Origin: Caulobacteraceae bacterium
Lineage (GTDB): Bacteria; Pseudomonadota; Alphaproteobacteria; Caulobacterales; Caulobacteraceae
Assembly (NCBI GenBank): GCA_020852035.1
Contig: JADZBR010000147.1
Location: 1-11,645, forward strand
DNA: 11,645 nucleotides
Reading direction: 5' to 3'
Shown here: positions 1-6,193 of the stretch, one piece after another
Position numbering within the stretch: position 1 is the stretch's first letter
Layout of the letters: the number at the start of each line of letters is the position of its first letter
Translations under genes and position numbers: made by a program
Notes under the pieces: generated by a model
Database searches by the model: none
The model's input: the letters and a program-made list of their open reading frames with translations, nothing else
What the model was told of the DNA's origin: nothing

Positions 1-879
<879 letters not shown>

Positions 880-899
880 GCGTCCCCTCGGTAAGGCGG

Positions 900-923
900 A
901 TTGGGGCGGTCGCCTTCTTTAAG
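900..923 (-). promoter_or_regulatory. Possible heat-shock (sigma-32-like) promoter of clpB
   Basis: On the minus strand CTTAAAG (917-923) is followed after 10 bases by CCCCAAT (900-906), about 20 bases upstream of the clpB ATG. This resembles the sigma-32 pattern CTTGAAA / CCCCAT, and clpB is a classic sigma-32 gene. The spacer is at or slightly below the usual length, so the match is suggestive only. Confidence 0.3.
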
Positions 924-983
924 CACGAACGCCCTGCGGCGGATGTAGTTGTGGCGGTTTGGCCACACAAGGCGTCGGCGGAT

Positions 984-1028
984 CGGCCGTGCGCCCTTCG
1001 AGACGCGCTTCGCGCTCCTCGGAATGAC
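984..1028. repeat. Dispersed intergenic REP-like repeat
   Basis: A short GC-rich element with a GCGC-TTC-GCGC hairpin core, running from CGGCCGTGCGCCC to CGGAATGAC. Its reverse strand would translate to VIPRSAKRVSKGA, a string I recognise as a common artefact of dispersed intergenic repeats in Caulobacter-type genomes. Family membership is from memory. Only the hairpin core is directly visible. Confidence 0.5.
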
Positions 1029-1048
1029 CGAGTCAGCAAAGGCGTAGT

Positions 1049-1088
1049 CATGGTGAGGGCGGCCCGGAGGGCCGTGTCTCGAACCACG
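1049..1088. repeat. Second REP-like palindromic repeat
   Basis: The element runs from CATGGTGAGG to CTCGAACCACG, with a perfect central stem CGGCCC-GGA-GGGCCG and imperfect outer arms (CATGGT against ACCACG). It lies 20 bases from the preceding repeat. It resembles the CATGGTGAGG...CTCGAACCATG intergenic family of Caulobacteraceae. Confidence 0.5.
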
Positions 1089-1221
1089 CAACGCATCTCA
1101 GCGAAACTTTCAGACCGACAGGTCGCGCCGGGCCAGCTCCGCGAGCAGCACCGCGGGACCTGACGGCGCAGAGGCGCGCCGTCTGGAAGGCGTTCGTCAT
1201 GGTCGGAAGTCCTTGCCTAAG

Positions 1222-1458
1222 TCAGGCGGTGTTTCTGAGCCGGTCCTCGCCGGTGTCGGGCACGTGCTCCAGCAGGTCGCCGGGCTGGCAATCGAGATAG
1301 GCGCAGATCGCGTTCAGGGTCTCGAAGCGCACGCCCTTCACATGCCCGGATTTGAGCAGCGAGAGGTTCGAGGGCGTCACGCCGATGGCGCGGGCGAGCT
1401 CGTTGGAGCGCACCTTGCGGCGGGCCAGCATCAGGTCGAGGCGCACGACGATGGCCAT
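1222..1458 (-). CDS. Small XRE/Cro-type helix-turn-helix regulator (YozG-like)
   Basis: A 78-residue DNA-binding protein that is almost entirely one HTH domain. The HTH spans about residues 17-38 (VRSNELARAIGVTPSNLSLLKSG), followed by the conserved helix FETLNAICAYLDCQPGDLL, which is typical of short YozG-type regulators. The ATG at 1458 shares one base with the TGA stop of the upstream DUF2975 gene (TGATG), so translation is probably coupled and the two proteins are made together. Pairing of a DUF2975 membrane protein with this kind of HTH protein is a recurring arrangement in bacteria. Autoregulation of the AT-rich promoter at 2073-2119 is inferred, not shown. Confidence 0.9.
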   Translation of the reverse strand: MAIVVRLDLMLARRKVRSNELARAIGVTPSNLSLLKSGHVKGVRFETLNAICAYLDCQPGDLLEHVPDTGEDRLRNTA

Positions 1459-2042
1459 CAGACGTAGCCCTCCGCCTCGCGCGCGATCTCCTGGCCAAGG
1501 GCGAACACCGCCGCCAGCACGAAGAGCGCCGCGCCGGTGATCAGCGCGGCCACGCTGTGGCCGTGGAACCAGGCGCGGTCGAGGCTGCCGACGGCCCGCA
1601 GCACGGGCTGGGTCAGGGCGGGCGCGAGCGCGAAGACGATCAGGCCCGCCCCCGCCCGGCGCATGGCGGCGACAGCGCCCTCCGTGAACACCTCGCCCCG
1701 CCGGTAGCCGGCGAAGAGGGCGCGCAGGTTCCAGAAGGCGTAGGCGACCGCGCCGAAAATCGACGAGATGGCGACAAGGCCGACCGCGCGGGTGACGAGC
1801 GACATGTCGGTCACCGGAATGGTCCCGGCCAGCGCCCCGCTGAAGGCGATGAAGCAGCCGTGCGGGCCGATCCGCAGGTAGGGGTTGGGGATCGCGCCGC
1901 CGACCGCCAGCCCGGCCAGGAAGATCAGCGCCAGAACCGCCAGACCGGCGAACAGGATCTCGAACGGTCGGCTCAATCGCCGCAATCGCGTCAGGGCGGG
2001 AGAGGGCTGCTGCGGAGCGAAGAGATCGACAGCCGTTGTCAT
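1458..2042 (-). CDS. DUF2975 four-helix membrane protein
   Basis: A 194-residue inner-membrane protein of unknown function. Four hydrophobic segments are visible at about residues 28-50, 81-104, 128-148 and 163-184. The loop YRRGEVFTEGAV (113-124) and the C-terminus VFALGQEIAREAEGYV are typical of DUF2975. The start was placed at the ATG at 2042 because AGGAGG lies 6 bases upstream. An in-frame ATG at 2072 would add ten residues but overlaps the AT-rich control region. The gene is first in a two-gene unit with the XRE regulator. A role as a membrane partner or sensor for that regulator is inferred from the coupling alone. Confidence 0.85.
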   Translation of the reverse strand: MTTAVDLFAPQQPSPALTRLRRLSRPFEILFAGLAVLALIFLAGLAVGGAIPNPYLRIGPHGCFIAFSGALAGTIPVTDMSLVTRAVGLVAISSIFGAVAYAFWNLRALFAGYRRGEVFTEGAVAAMRRAGAGLIVFALAPALTQPVLRAVGSLDRAWFHGHSVAALITGAALFVLAAVFALGQEIAREAEGYV

Positions 2043-2072
2043 AGGGCGCCTCCTGGGGTTCTGAAGCCTCAC

Positions 2073-2119
2073 ATACTTTCTGTTTTACGAAAAGTATTTT
2101 CTGTATATATGAATTTATT
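2073..2119 (-). promoter_or_regulatory. AT-rich promoter/operator island of the DUF2975-XRE pair
   Basis: Positions 2071-2120 contain only 11 G/C bases out of 50, in a genome near 70% G+C. Two overlapping patterns are visible. An inverted repeat has ATACTTT at 2073-2079 and AAAGTAT at 2091-2097. Two direct repeats, TACTTTCTGT (2074-2083) and TATTTTCTGT (2095-2104), match 9 of 10 bases and start exactly 21 bp apart, two helical turns. The island lies 30-75 bases upstream of the DUF2975 start. Exact -35/-10 boxes could not be fixed. Candidate -10 sequences lie in the TATATACA stretch (2102-2110, reverse strand). Confidence 0.6.
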
Positions 2120-2287
2120 GTCGTGATCGCCCGGTCTGCGGCCCAGCGTCAGGCTCGCGCGCGACGCGAAATGCGGCGGAACCCCGGCGCCCCGGCCCGC
2201 GCCGCGCCAAGAAAGCGCCGCTTTCCGACTCGAAGCATCGCGGGTCATTCATTAACGGCGGTTCATAAACTGGGACGGAGAACTCGC

Positions 2288-2857
2288 ATGATCGTGCGTG
2301 CTTCAGGTGTGACTATCGCGGGGGCGATGGCTTTGGGGGCGTTGAGCTTGGGCGGGTGCGCGACCAAGGAGTATGTCCGCGATCAGGTCGCGCCGGTCGC
2401 CACGCAGGTCCAGTCGCATGAGGACCGGCTCGCGGGCCTCGACCAGGCCACCCGCGAGGCGCTCAGCCGGGCGGAAGCGGCCGGCAAGCTGGCCGAGGGC
2501 AAGTTCCTCTATTCGATGGTGCTGTCGGACGACTCGCTGAAGTTCCCGAGCGACAAGGCCACCCTGACGCCGGAGGTGCAGGCGCGCCTCGACACCTTCG
2601 TCGACAAGCTGAAGGCCGAGAACCGCAACGTCTATGTCGAGGTGCAGGGGCACACCGACGCCACCGGCTCCAAGGAAGGCAACTATCGCCTGGGCGAGCA
2701 GCGGGCCGAGACCGTGCGCCGGTATCTGAACCAGCACGGCGTGGCGCTGAACCGTATCGGCACCATCTCCTACGGCCCCGACCAGCCGATCGCGCCGAAC
2801 AACACGCGCGACGGGCGTGCGACCAATCGCCGGGTGGTGTTGATCGTCCTGGCCTGA
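2288..2857 (+). CDS. OmpA/Pal-like peptidoglycan-binding outer-membrane lipoprotein
   Basis: A 189-residue lipoprotein likely tethered to the outer membrane that grips peptidoglycan. Residues 1-23 are a lipoprotein signal with lipobox LGGC, making C24 the lipidated residue. Residues 28-70 look like a short helical or coiled-coil spacer. An OmpA C-terminal domain occupies about 80-189, with VEVQGHTDATGS (117-128) and ATNRRV (178-183) supplying the Asp and Arg that bind diaminopimelate in this family. The ATG at 2288 was chosen because the lipoprotein signal starts there and GGAG lies upstream. Extension to 2123 would add an arginine-rich, non-coding-looking stretch. It differs from canonical Pal by its longer spacer and lack of Tol neighbours. 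Confidence 0.9.
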   Translation: MIVRASGVTIAGAMALGALSLGGCATKEYVRDQVAPVATQVQSHEDRLAGLDQATREALSRAEAAGKLAEGKFLYSMVLSDDSLKFPSDKATLTPEVQARLDTFVDKLKAENRNVYVEVQGHTDATGSKEGNYRLGEQRAETVRRYLNQHGVALNRIGTISYGPDQPIAPNNTRDGRATNRRVVLIVLA

Positions 2858-2858
2858 T

Positions 2859-2885
2859 CGGGCGAACTCTTCGCCCGGGGGTTTT
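2859..2885 (+). terminator. Terminator-like hairpin after the OmpA-like gene
   Basis: A perfect 8-bp stem CGGGCGAA (2859-2866) / TTCGCCCG (2870-2877) with a CTC loop, followed by GGGG and TTTT (2882-2885). It starts two bases after the stop codon and ends 21 bases before the next gene. It could terminate or attenuate transcription between the two envelope genes. Confidence 0.5.
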
Positions 2886-2906
2886 GCGTATGAAGGGCGG
2901 CCTTTG

Positions 2907-3722
2907 ATGCCGACGACGCTCGGTCTGCGGCGGGACGAGGCCGGCCCGGCCTCGCGCCGGCGGCGCGCCTCGACCACGGCCTTCAGCCTGGCGGGGCATG
3001 TCGCGGTGCTGGGGCTTCTCCTGACGCTGGCGCCGGTCGCGCCGCCGGCGCGGATCGAGCCGCCGTCGGTGCGCGTGGCGCTGGTCGAACTGCGCCCCCG
3101 CCTCGACCCGACCCCGGCCGAGACCATCAGTCCGGCCGAGCCCGAGCCGCCGAAGGTCGAAGAGAAAAGGCCGGAGGAGAAACCCTCCGAGGCCAAGCCG
3201 CGGCCCGAAGCGCCGCGACCTTCGCCGGTCAAGGCGCCGCCGAGAAACCTGGTGGCCAGGGCCAACGTCAGCAAGCCGACCCCGGATGCGGTGGCGGTGG
3301 GCGGCGGCTCCACCGGCCAGGGCATGGTCGAGGTCGGCGACGGCGACCTGGCCGGCGCGACCACCGCCGGAAACGGCGGCGGCGGTGGAGCCTGCAATAT
3401 GACCCGCCGCCTGCAGGACGCCCTGCGCAGGGACCGCCGCGCCCAGGCCGCCGTCGCCGAGGTCAATCGCGGCAAGGCGCTGCTGGTCTGGAACGGCGAA
3501 TGGGTGCGCCACCCGGCCCAGGAAGGCGCGGGCCTGGCGGCCCTGCGCGAGGCGATCATGTGGGAGGTCGGCTTCGCGCCCGCGGAATGCCGCGCCCAGG
3601 CGCTGAACGGCCTTGTCCTGATCTCCCTGAGCGACGGTTCGCGCGTGGCGCTCGGCCACGGCCGCTGGCGGTGGTCGGACCTGCTGTTCGCGAAGGGAAT
3701 CCGGCCGAGCGGCGGGGCCTAG
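2907..3722 (+). CDS. TonB-like proline-rich envelope protein, C-terminal domain unrecognised
   Basis: A 271-residue protein with the overall plan of an energy transducer. A basic N-terminus is followed by one membrane helix (about 25-47, AFSLAGHVAVLGLLLTLAP), a Pro/Glu/Lys-rich spacer (50-112) suited to crossing the periplasm, a Gly-rich linker (132-162) and a compact domain (163-265). That domain contains VWNGEWVRHP, LREAIMWEVGF and WRWSDLLF. It lacks the usual TonB C-terminal motif, so function is uncertain. I recall similar C-terminal domains in Caulobacter-type proteins. The only two cysteines, C163 and C228, both lie in this domain and could form a disulfide. The ATG at 2907 was preferred over the TTG at 2904; AAGGGCGG lies upstream. 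It follows the OmpA-like gene by 49 bases. Confidence 0.8.
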   Translation: MPTTLGLRRDEAGPASRRRRASTTAFSLAGHVAVLGLLLTLAPVAPPARIEPPSVRVALVELRPRLDPTPAETISPAEPEPPKVEEKRPEEKPSEAKPRPEAPRPSPVKAPPRNLVARANVSKPTPDAVAVGGGSTGQGMVEVGDGDLAGATTAGNGGGGGACNMTRRLQDALRRDRRAQAAVAEVNRGKALLVWNGEWVRHPAQEGAGLAALREAIMWEVGFAPAECRAQALNGLVLISLSDGSRVALGHGRWRWSDLLFAKGIRPSGGA

Positions 3723-3737
3723 GTTTCTCAACCTTTG

Positions 3738-3764
3738 GCTCATCCCGCTTTCGCGGGGATGAGC
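3738..3764. terminator. Hairpin between convergent genes (REP-like, possible bidirectional terminator)
   Basis: GCTCATCCCGC (3738-3748) pairs with GCGGGGATGAGC (3753-3764) with a single bulged base and a TTTC loop. It sits in the 87-base gap between the stops of the TonB-like gene and the methyltransferase gene. No U-tract follows on either strand, so it may be a dispersed repeat rather than a true intrinsic terminator. A smaller hairpin AGGTT-TCTC-AACCT (3721-3734) precedes it. Confidence 0.45.
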
Positions 3765-3809
3765 GAAGAGCGTGGCGGCCCGACCGCAATCGGTCCGTGC
3801 GTGCGGGAT

Positions 3810-4655
3810 CTAGGCCCGCGCCGTCGCCAGCCAGCAGGCCAGGCTGAAGCGCGCCGCCCCGTCCTGCACCGAGGGCGCGAACGCATCCTTCAGCACAGCG
3901 GTGATCTGCGCGCGGGTCGCGTCGTCCGCGGCGCGCAGCGCCTGGCCCACGGGGCCGAGGCGGGTGACGTAGGCCATCAGGTCGGCCTCGGGGACATCGG
4001 TGGGCAGGTCGAGCGGCCTCAGGTCGACATCGTTCCAGCCGGCGGCCTCCAGGATGCGCCGCACCCGCCGGTCGTCGGCGAAGGCGAACTGGCCGGGCGC
4101 CTCCGGGTCCGGCGGCGGCTGCGGCGGCAGGAGGTGCGCGGTCGCACGGCCGGCGGCGGTCATGAACGGGTTCTCGGCCGGGCTCCTCCAGGCGATGAAG
4201 GTCAGCCGCCCGCCCGGCCGCATCGCCCGGCGGATGTTGGCGAAGGCGGCGGGCGGGTCGTCGAAGAACATCACCCCGAAACGCGAGATCGCCGCGTCGA
4301 ACGCCCCGGCGTCGAAGGCGAAGGTCTGGGCGTCGGCTTCCACGAATCGCGCCGCCTCCAGCCCTTCGGCCGTCGCGCGCTTGCGGGCGGCGGCGACCAG
4401 CGGGGCGGAGATGTCGGCGCCCAGGCAAAGACCCCGCGGCCCCAGGCGGCGGGCCATAGCCAGGCTGGTGGCGCCGGCGCCGCAGCCGACGTCCAGCACC
4501 CGGGCGCCCTCGCCAGGGAACGCCGCCTCCACCAGGGCCGCGCCGACCGGCGCCAGCATGTAATCGAGCACGCCCTGCATCTCCACCCAGACGGGGCCGC
4601 TGGCCTCGTTCCAGTGGGCGGCCTGGGCTCGGTTGGCGGGCGGGGCGTCGGGCAT
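3810..4655 (-). CDS. Class I SAM-dependent methyltransferase (UbiE/Methyltransf_11 type)
   Basis: A 281-residue soluble enzyme that transfers a methyl group from S-adenosylmethionine; the substrate is unknown. Motif I VLDVGCGAG is at residues 53-61, the acidic end of strand 2 is GADIS (79-83), FVEADAQTF (104-112) supplies the adenine-binding Asp, FDAAISRFGVMFFDDP (119-134) is the motif IV region, and MRPGGRLTFIAW (145-156) is the typical strand-5 segment. The extra C-terminal region after about 175 probably shapes the substrate pocket. The ATG at 4655 has GGAGA 7 bases upstream. It is divergent from a MerR gene, and its promoter carries the MerR-type spacer operator, so inducible expression is likely. 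UbiE itself is unlikely because no quinone genes adjoin. Confidence 0.9.
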   Translation of the reverse strand: MPDAPPANRAQAAHWNEASGPVWVEMQGVLDYMLAPVGAALVEAAFPGEGARVLDVGCGAGATSLAMARRLGPRGLCLGADISAPLVAAARKRATAEGLEAARFVEADAQTFAFDAGAFDAAISRFGVMFFDDPPAAFANIRRAMRPGGRLTFIAWRSPAENPFMTAAGRATAHLLPPQPPPDPEAPGQFAFADDRRVRRILEAAGWNDVDLRPLDLPTDVPEADLMAYVTRLGPVGQALRAADDATRAQITAVLKDAFAPSVQDGAARFSLACWLATARA

Positions 4656-4696
4656 CGCGGGTCTCCGTGGGATTGTCTTCGCCGGTGTCGGGCCGC

Positions 4697-4727
4697 ATCC
4701 TGCAAGTTCAAGTCAACTTGAGGTCAA
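4697..4727 (-). promoter_or_regulatory. MerR-type promoter of the methyltransferase, with operator dyad
   Basis: On the minus strand, -35 TTGACC (4722-4727) and a weak -10 CAGGAT (4697-4702) are separated by 19 bases, the over-long spacer typical of MerR-activated promoters. Inside the spacer, TCAAGT and ACTTGA (4708-4721) form a dyad with a 2-base centre, close to the SoxR-box pattern CCTCAAGTTAACTTGAGG. A possible plus-strand promoter for the MerR gene (TTGTCT 4673-4678, 17 bases, CATCCT 4696-4701) overlaps it, so the bound regulator could also control its own gene. Confidence 0.7.
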
Positions 4728-4729
4728 GG

Positions 4730-5167
4730 GTGAAATTGCTCGACATCGCCGAAGTCGCCCGCCGTTCGGCGACGCCGGCCTCCACCCTGCGGTTCTACGA
4801 GGAGAAGGGCCTGATCGCCTCGGTGGGGCGGCGTGGGCTGAAGCGGCTCTTCGACCCGAAGGTCCTCGAACGGCTGGCGCTGATCGCGCTCGGCCGGGCG
4901 GCGGGGTTCTCGCTGGGCGAGATCGGCGAGATGTTCGCCGCCGACGGGCGGCCGCGCATCGAGCGCGAACGCCTGCTGGCCAAGGCCGAGGAGCTGGACC
5001 TGGCGATCGGGCGGCTGGCGACGATGCGCGACGGCCTGCGCCACGCGGCCGCCTGCCAGGCGCCGAGCATGCTGGAGTGCCCGCATTTTTTGCGCATTGT
5101 CCGTCTGGCCGGCGCCGGCCGCCTGGACGCGGCCCCGCGTCGGCGGTTCGTCGCCGAGGGGCTCTAG
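4730..5167 (+). CDS. MerR-family transcriptional regulator
   Basis: A 145-residue DNA-binding regulator. The N-terminal winged HTH (LLDIAEVARRSATPASTLRFYEEKGLI, residues 3-29) is followed by the wing GRRGLKRLF, a second helical part (AGFSLGEIGEMF, 58-69), a dimerisation helix (about 78-105) and a short C-terminal effector region. Cysteines at 109 and 117 lie in ACQAPSMLECPHF, a pattern seen in a subgroup of MerR proteins; it is not the SoxR iron-sulfur cluster motif nor a clear metal-binding loop. The start is GTG at 4730 (GAGG 6 bases upstream) or TTG at 4736 (AAGGG 5 bases upstream). An ATG at 4667 is open but would put the operator inside the coding region. It probably activates the divergent methyltransferase gene. 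The inducer is unknown. Confidence 0.88.
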   Translation: MKLLDIAEVARRSATPASTLRFYEEKGLIASVGRRGLKRLFDPKVLERLALIALGRAAGFSLGEIGEMFAADGRPRIERERLLAKAEELDLAIGRLATMRDGLRHAAACQAPSMLECPHFLRIVRLAGAGRLDAAPRRRFVAEGL

Positions 5168-6093
5168 CGCCGCCTGGGGATCAGGTGGACCAGCCCGGCC
5201 AAGACACCGCCCACCGCCAGCGCCACCACGGCCGAGGCGAGCGCGAACGCCGCCCATTCCGCGACGGGGCCGCCCAGCGGAACCCGGCCCAGGGGATGGG
5301 CCAGGCGGTCGATCAGGTGCTCCACCTGGCCGACGCCCAGCTTCGCCAGGCCATGCACCAGAATGCCGCCGCCGACCCACAGCATGGCGGCGGTGCCGAT
5401 GTGGGTCAGGCCGCCCAGCACCGCGGGCATGGCGCCCACAAGGGCGCGGCCGGCCGCCCGGGCCGTCGGCCGCCGGCGCTGCGCCAGGTGCAGGCCGATG
5501 TCGTCCATCTTCACCAGCAGCCCCACCGCGCCATAGACGCCGACGGTCAGCAGCAGGCCGACCAGGGCCAGGGCGCCGGCCTGCACCGCCAGCCCGCGGC
5601 CGGCGACCTCGTTGAGCGCGATGGCCATGATCTCGGCCGAAAGGATCAGGTCGGTGCGGATCGCGCCGCCGACCTTCTCGGCTTCGAGCTGGACCGAGCT
5701 CAGGGCCAGATCCTCCGGCTCCACGGTCTCGTCGTGCGGCGCGAAGGCTTCGATGAGCTTCTCGGTGGCCTCGAACGCCAGATAGGCCCCGCCCAGCATC
5801 AGCAGCGGCGTCACCGCCCAGGGCGCGAAGGCGCTGAGCAGGAGGGCGCCGGGCAGCAGGAACAGGAACTTGTTGCGCAGCGAGCCGAGGGCGATCTTCC
5901 AGACGATCGGCAGTTCGCGGTCGGGGGTGAAGCCCATCGCATAGCCGGGCGTCACCGCCGCGTCGTCGACCACCACGCCCACGGCCTTGGCCCCGGCCTT
6001 GCCGGCGGCGCCGGCGACATCGTCCACCGAGGCGGCGGCCAGCTTGGCGATAGCCGCGACGTCGTCGAGCAGGGCGAAGAGGCCGGAAGACAT
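5164..6093 (-). CDS. DUF808 (YedI-like) inner-membrane protein
   Basis: A 309-residue membrane protein of unknown function, close in length to E. coli YedI. It begins MSSGLFALLDDVAAIAKLAAASVDD, the hallmark DUF808 N-terminus, and continues with GAYLAFEATEK (102-112) and EKVGGAIRTDLILSAEIMAIAL (139-160). Hydrophobic segments are visible at about 76-105, 168-195, 225-255 and 280-305. The ATG at 6093 was chosen because GGGAGG lies 5 bases upstream and the family motif starts there; a longer frame to 6159 adds a basic stretch with no support. Its TAG stop and the TAG stop of the convergent MerR gene share one CTAG. It is divergent from the glycosyltransferase gene. Confidence 0.92.
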   Translation of the reverse strand: MSSGLFALLDDVAAIAKLAAASVDDVAGAAGKAGAKAVGVVVDDAAVTPGYAMGFTPDRELPIVWKIALGSLRNKFLFLLPGALLLSAFAPWAVTPLLMLGGAYLAFEATEKLIEAFAPHDETVEPEDLALSSVQLEAEKVGGAIRTDLILSAEIMAIALNEVAGRGLAVQAGALALVGLLLTVGVYGAVGLLVKMDDIGLHLAQRRRPTARAAGRALVGAMPAVLGGLTHIGTAAMLWVGGGILVHGLAKLGVGQVEHLIDRLAHPLGRVPLGGPVAEWAAFALASAVVALAVGGVLAGLVHLIPRRR

Positions 6094-6110
6094 TTCAGCC
6101 TCCCTTGCAG

Positions 6111-6127
6111 GCCGCGGCCGCCGCGGC
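6111..6127. promoter_or_regulatory. GC-rich dyad in the divergent DUF808 / GT87 gap
   Basis: A perfect 7-bp dyad GCCGCGG (6111-6117) and CCGCGGC (6121-6127) with a CCG loop lies about 10 bases upstream of the DUF808 ribosome site in the 100-base gap between the two genes. It could be an operator or a leader hairpin. In DNA this GC-rich it could also be chance. Confidence 0.25.
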
Positions 6128-6193
6128 AAGCGAATGCTGTGGGCGCGGGCGATGTTCACGAACTCTAAGAGCCGCCGGCGTCATCATCGGCGC

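Larger units (their letters stand above)
880..1221. other. Gene-poor gap between clpB and the XRE gene
   Basis: No convincing intact gene was found in these 342 bases. The gap holds the clpB leader, two REP-like repeats (984-1028 and 1049-1088) and a hairpin at about 1163-1182 (GACGGCG / CGCCGTC arms). It also holds a possible decayed mini-ORF on the minus strand (1110-1200). Short open frames here read mostly through the repeats and show no recognisable protein features. Confidence 0.6.

Noticed and set aside
2251..2270. Possible CtrA box (TTAA-N7-TTAA) before the OmpA-like gene
   Set aside because: Only the first half-site TTAAC is present; the second position reads TCAT. A GANTC methylation site at 2227-2231 is real but too common a motif to interpret.
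2303..3743. Two long minus-strand frames across the OmpA-like and TonB-like genes
   Set aside because: They are arginine- and proline-rich shadows of two plausible envelope proteins and span the intergenic hairpin.
4667..4729. Upstream ATG start for the MerR gene
   Set aside because: It would add 21 residues not typical of MerR proteins and place the operator dyad inside the coding sequence. GTG at 4730 or TTG at 4736 fit the domain start.
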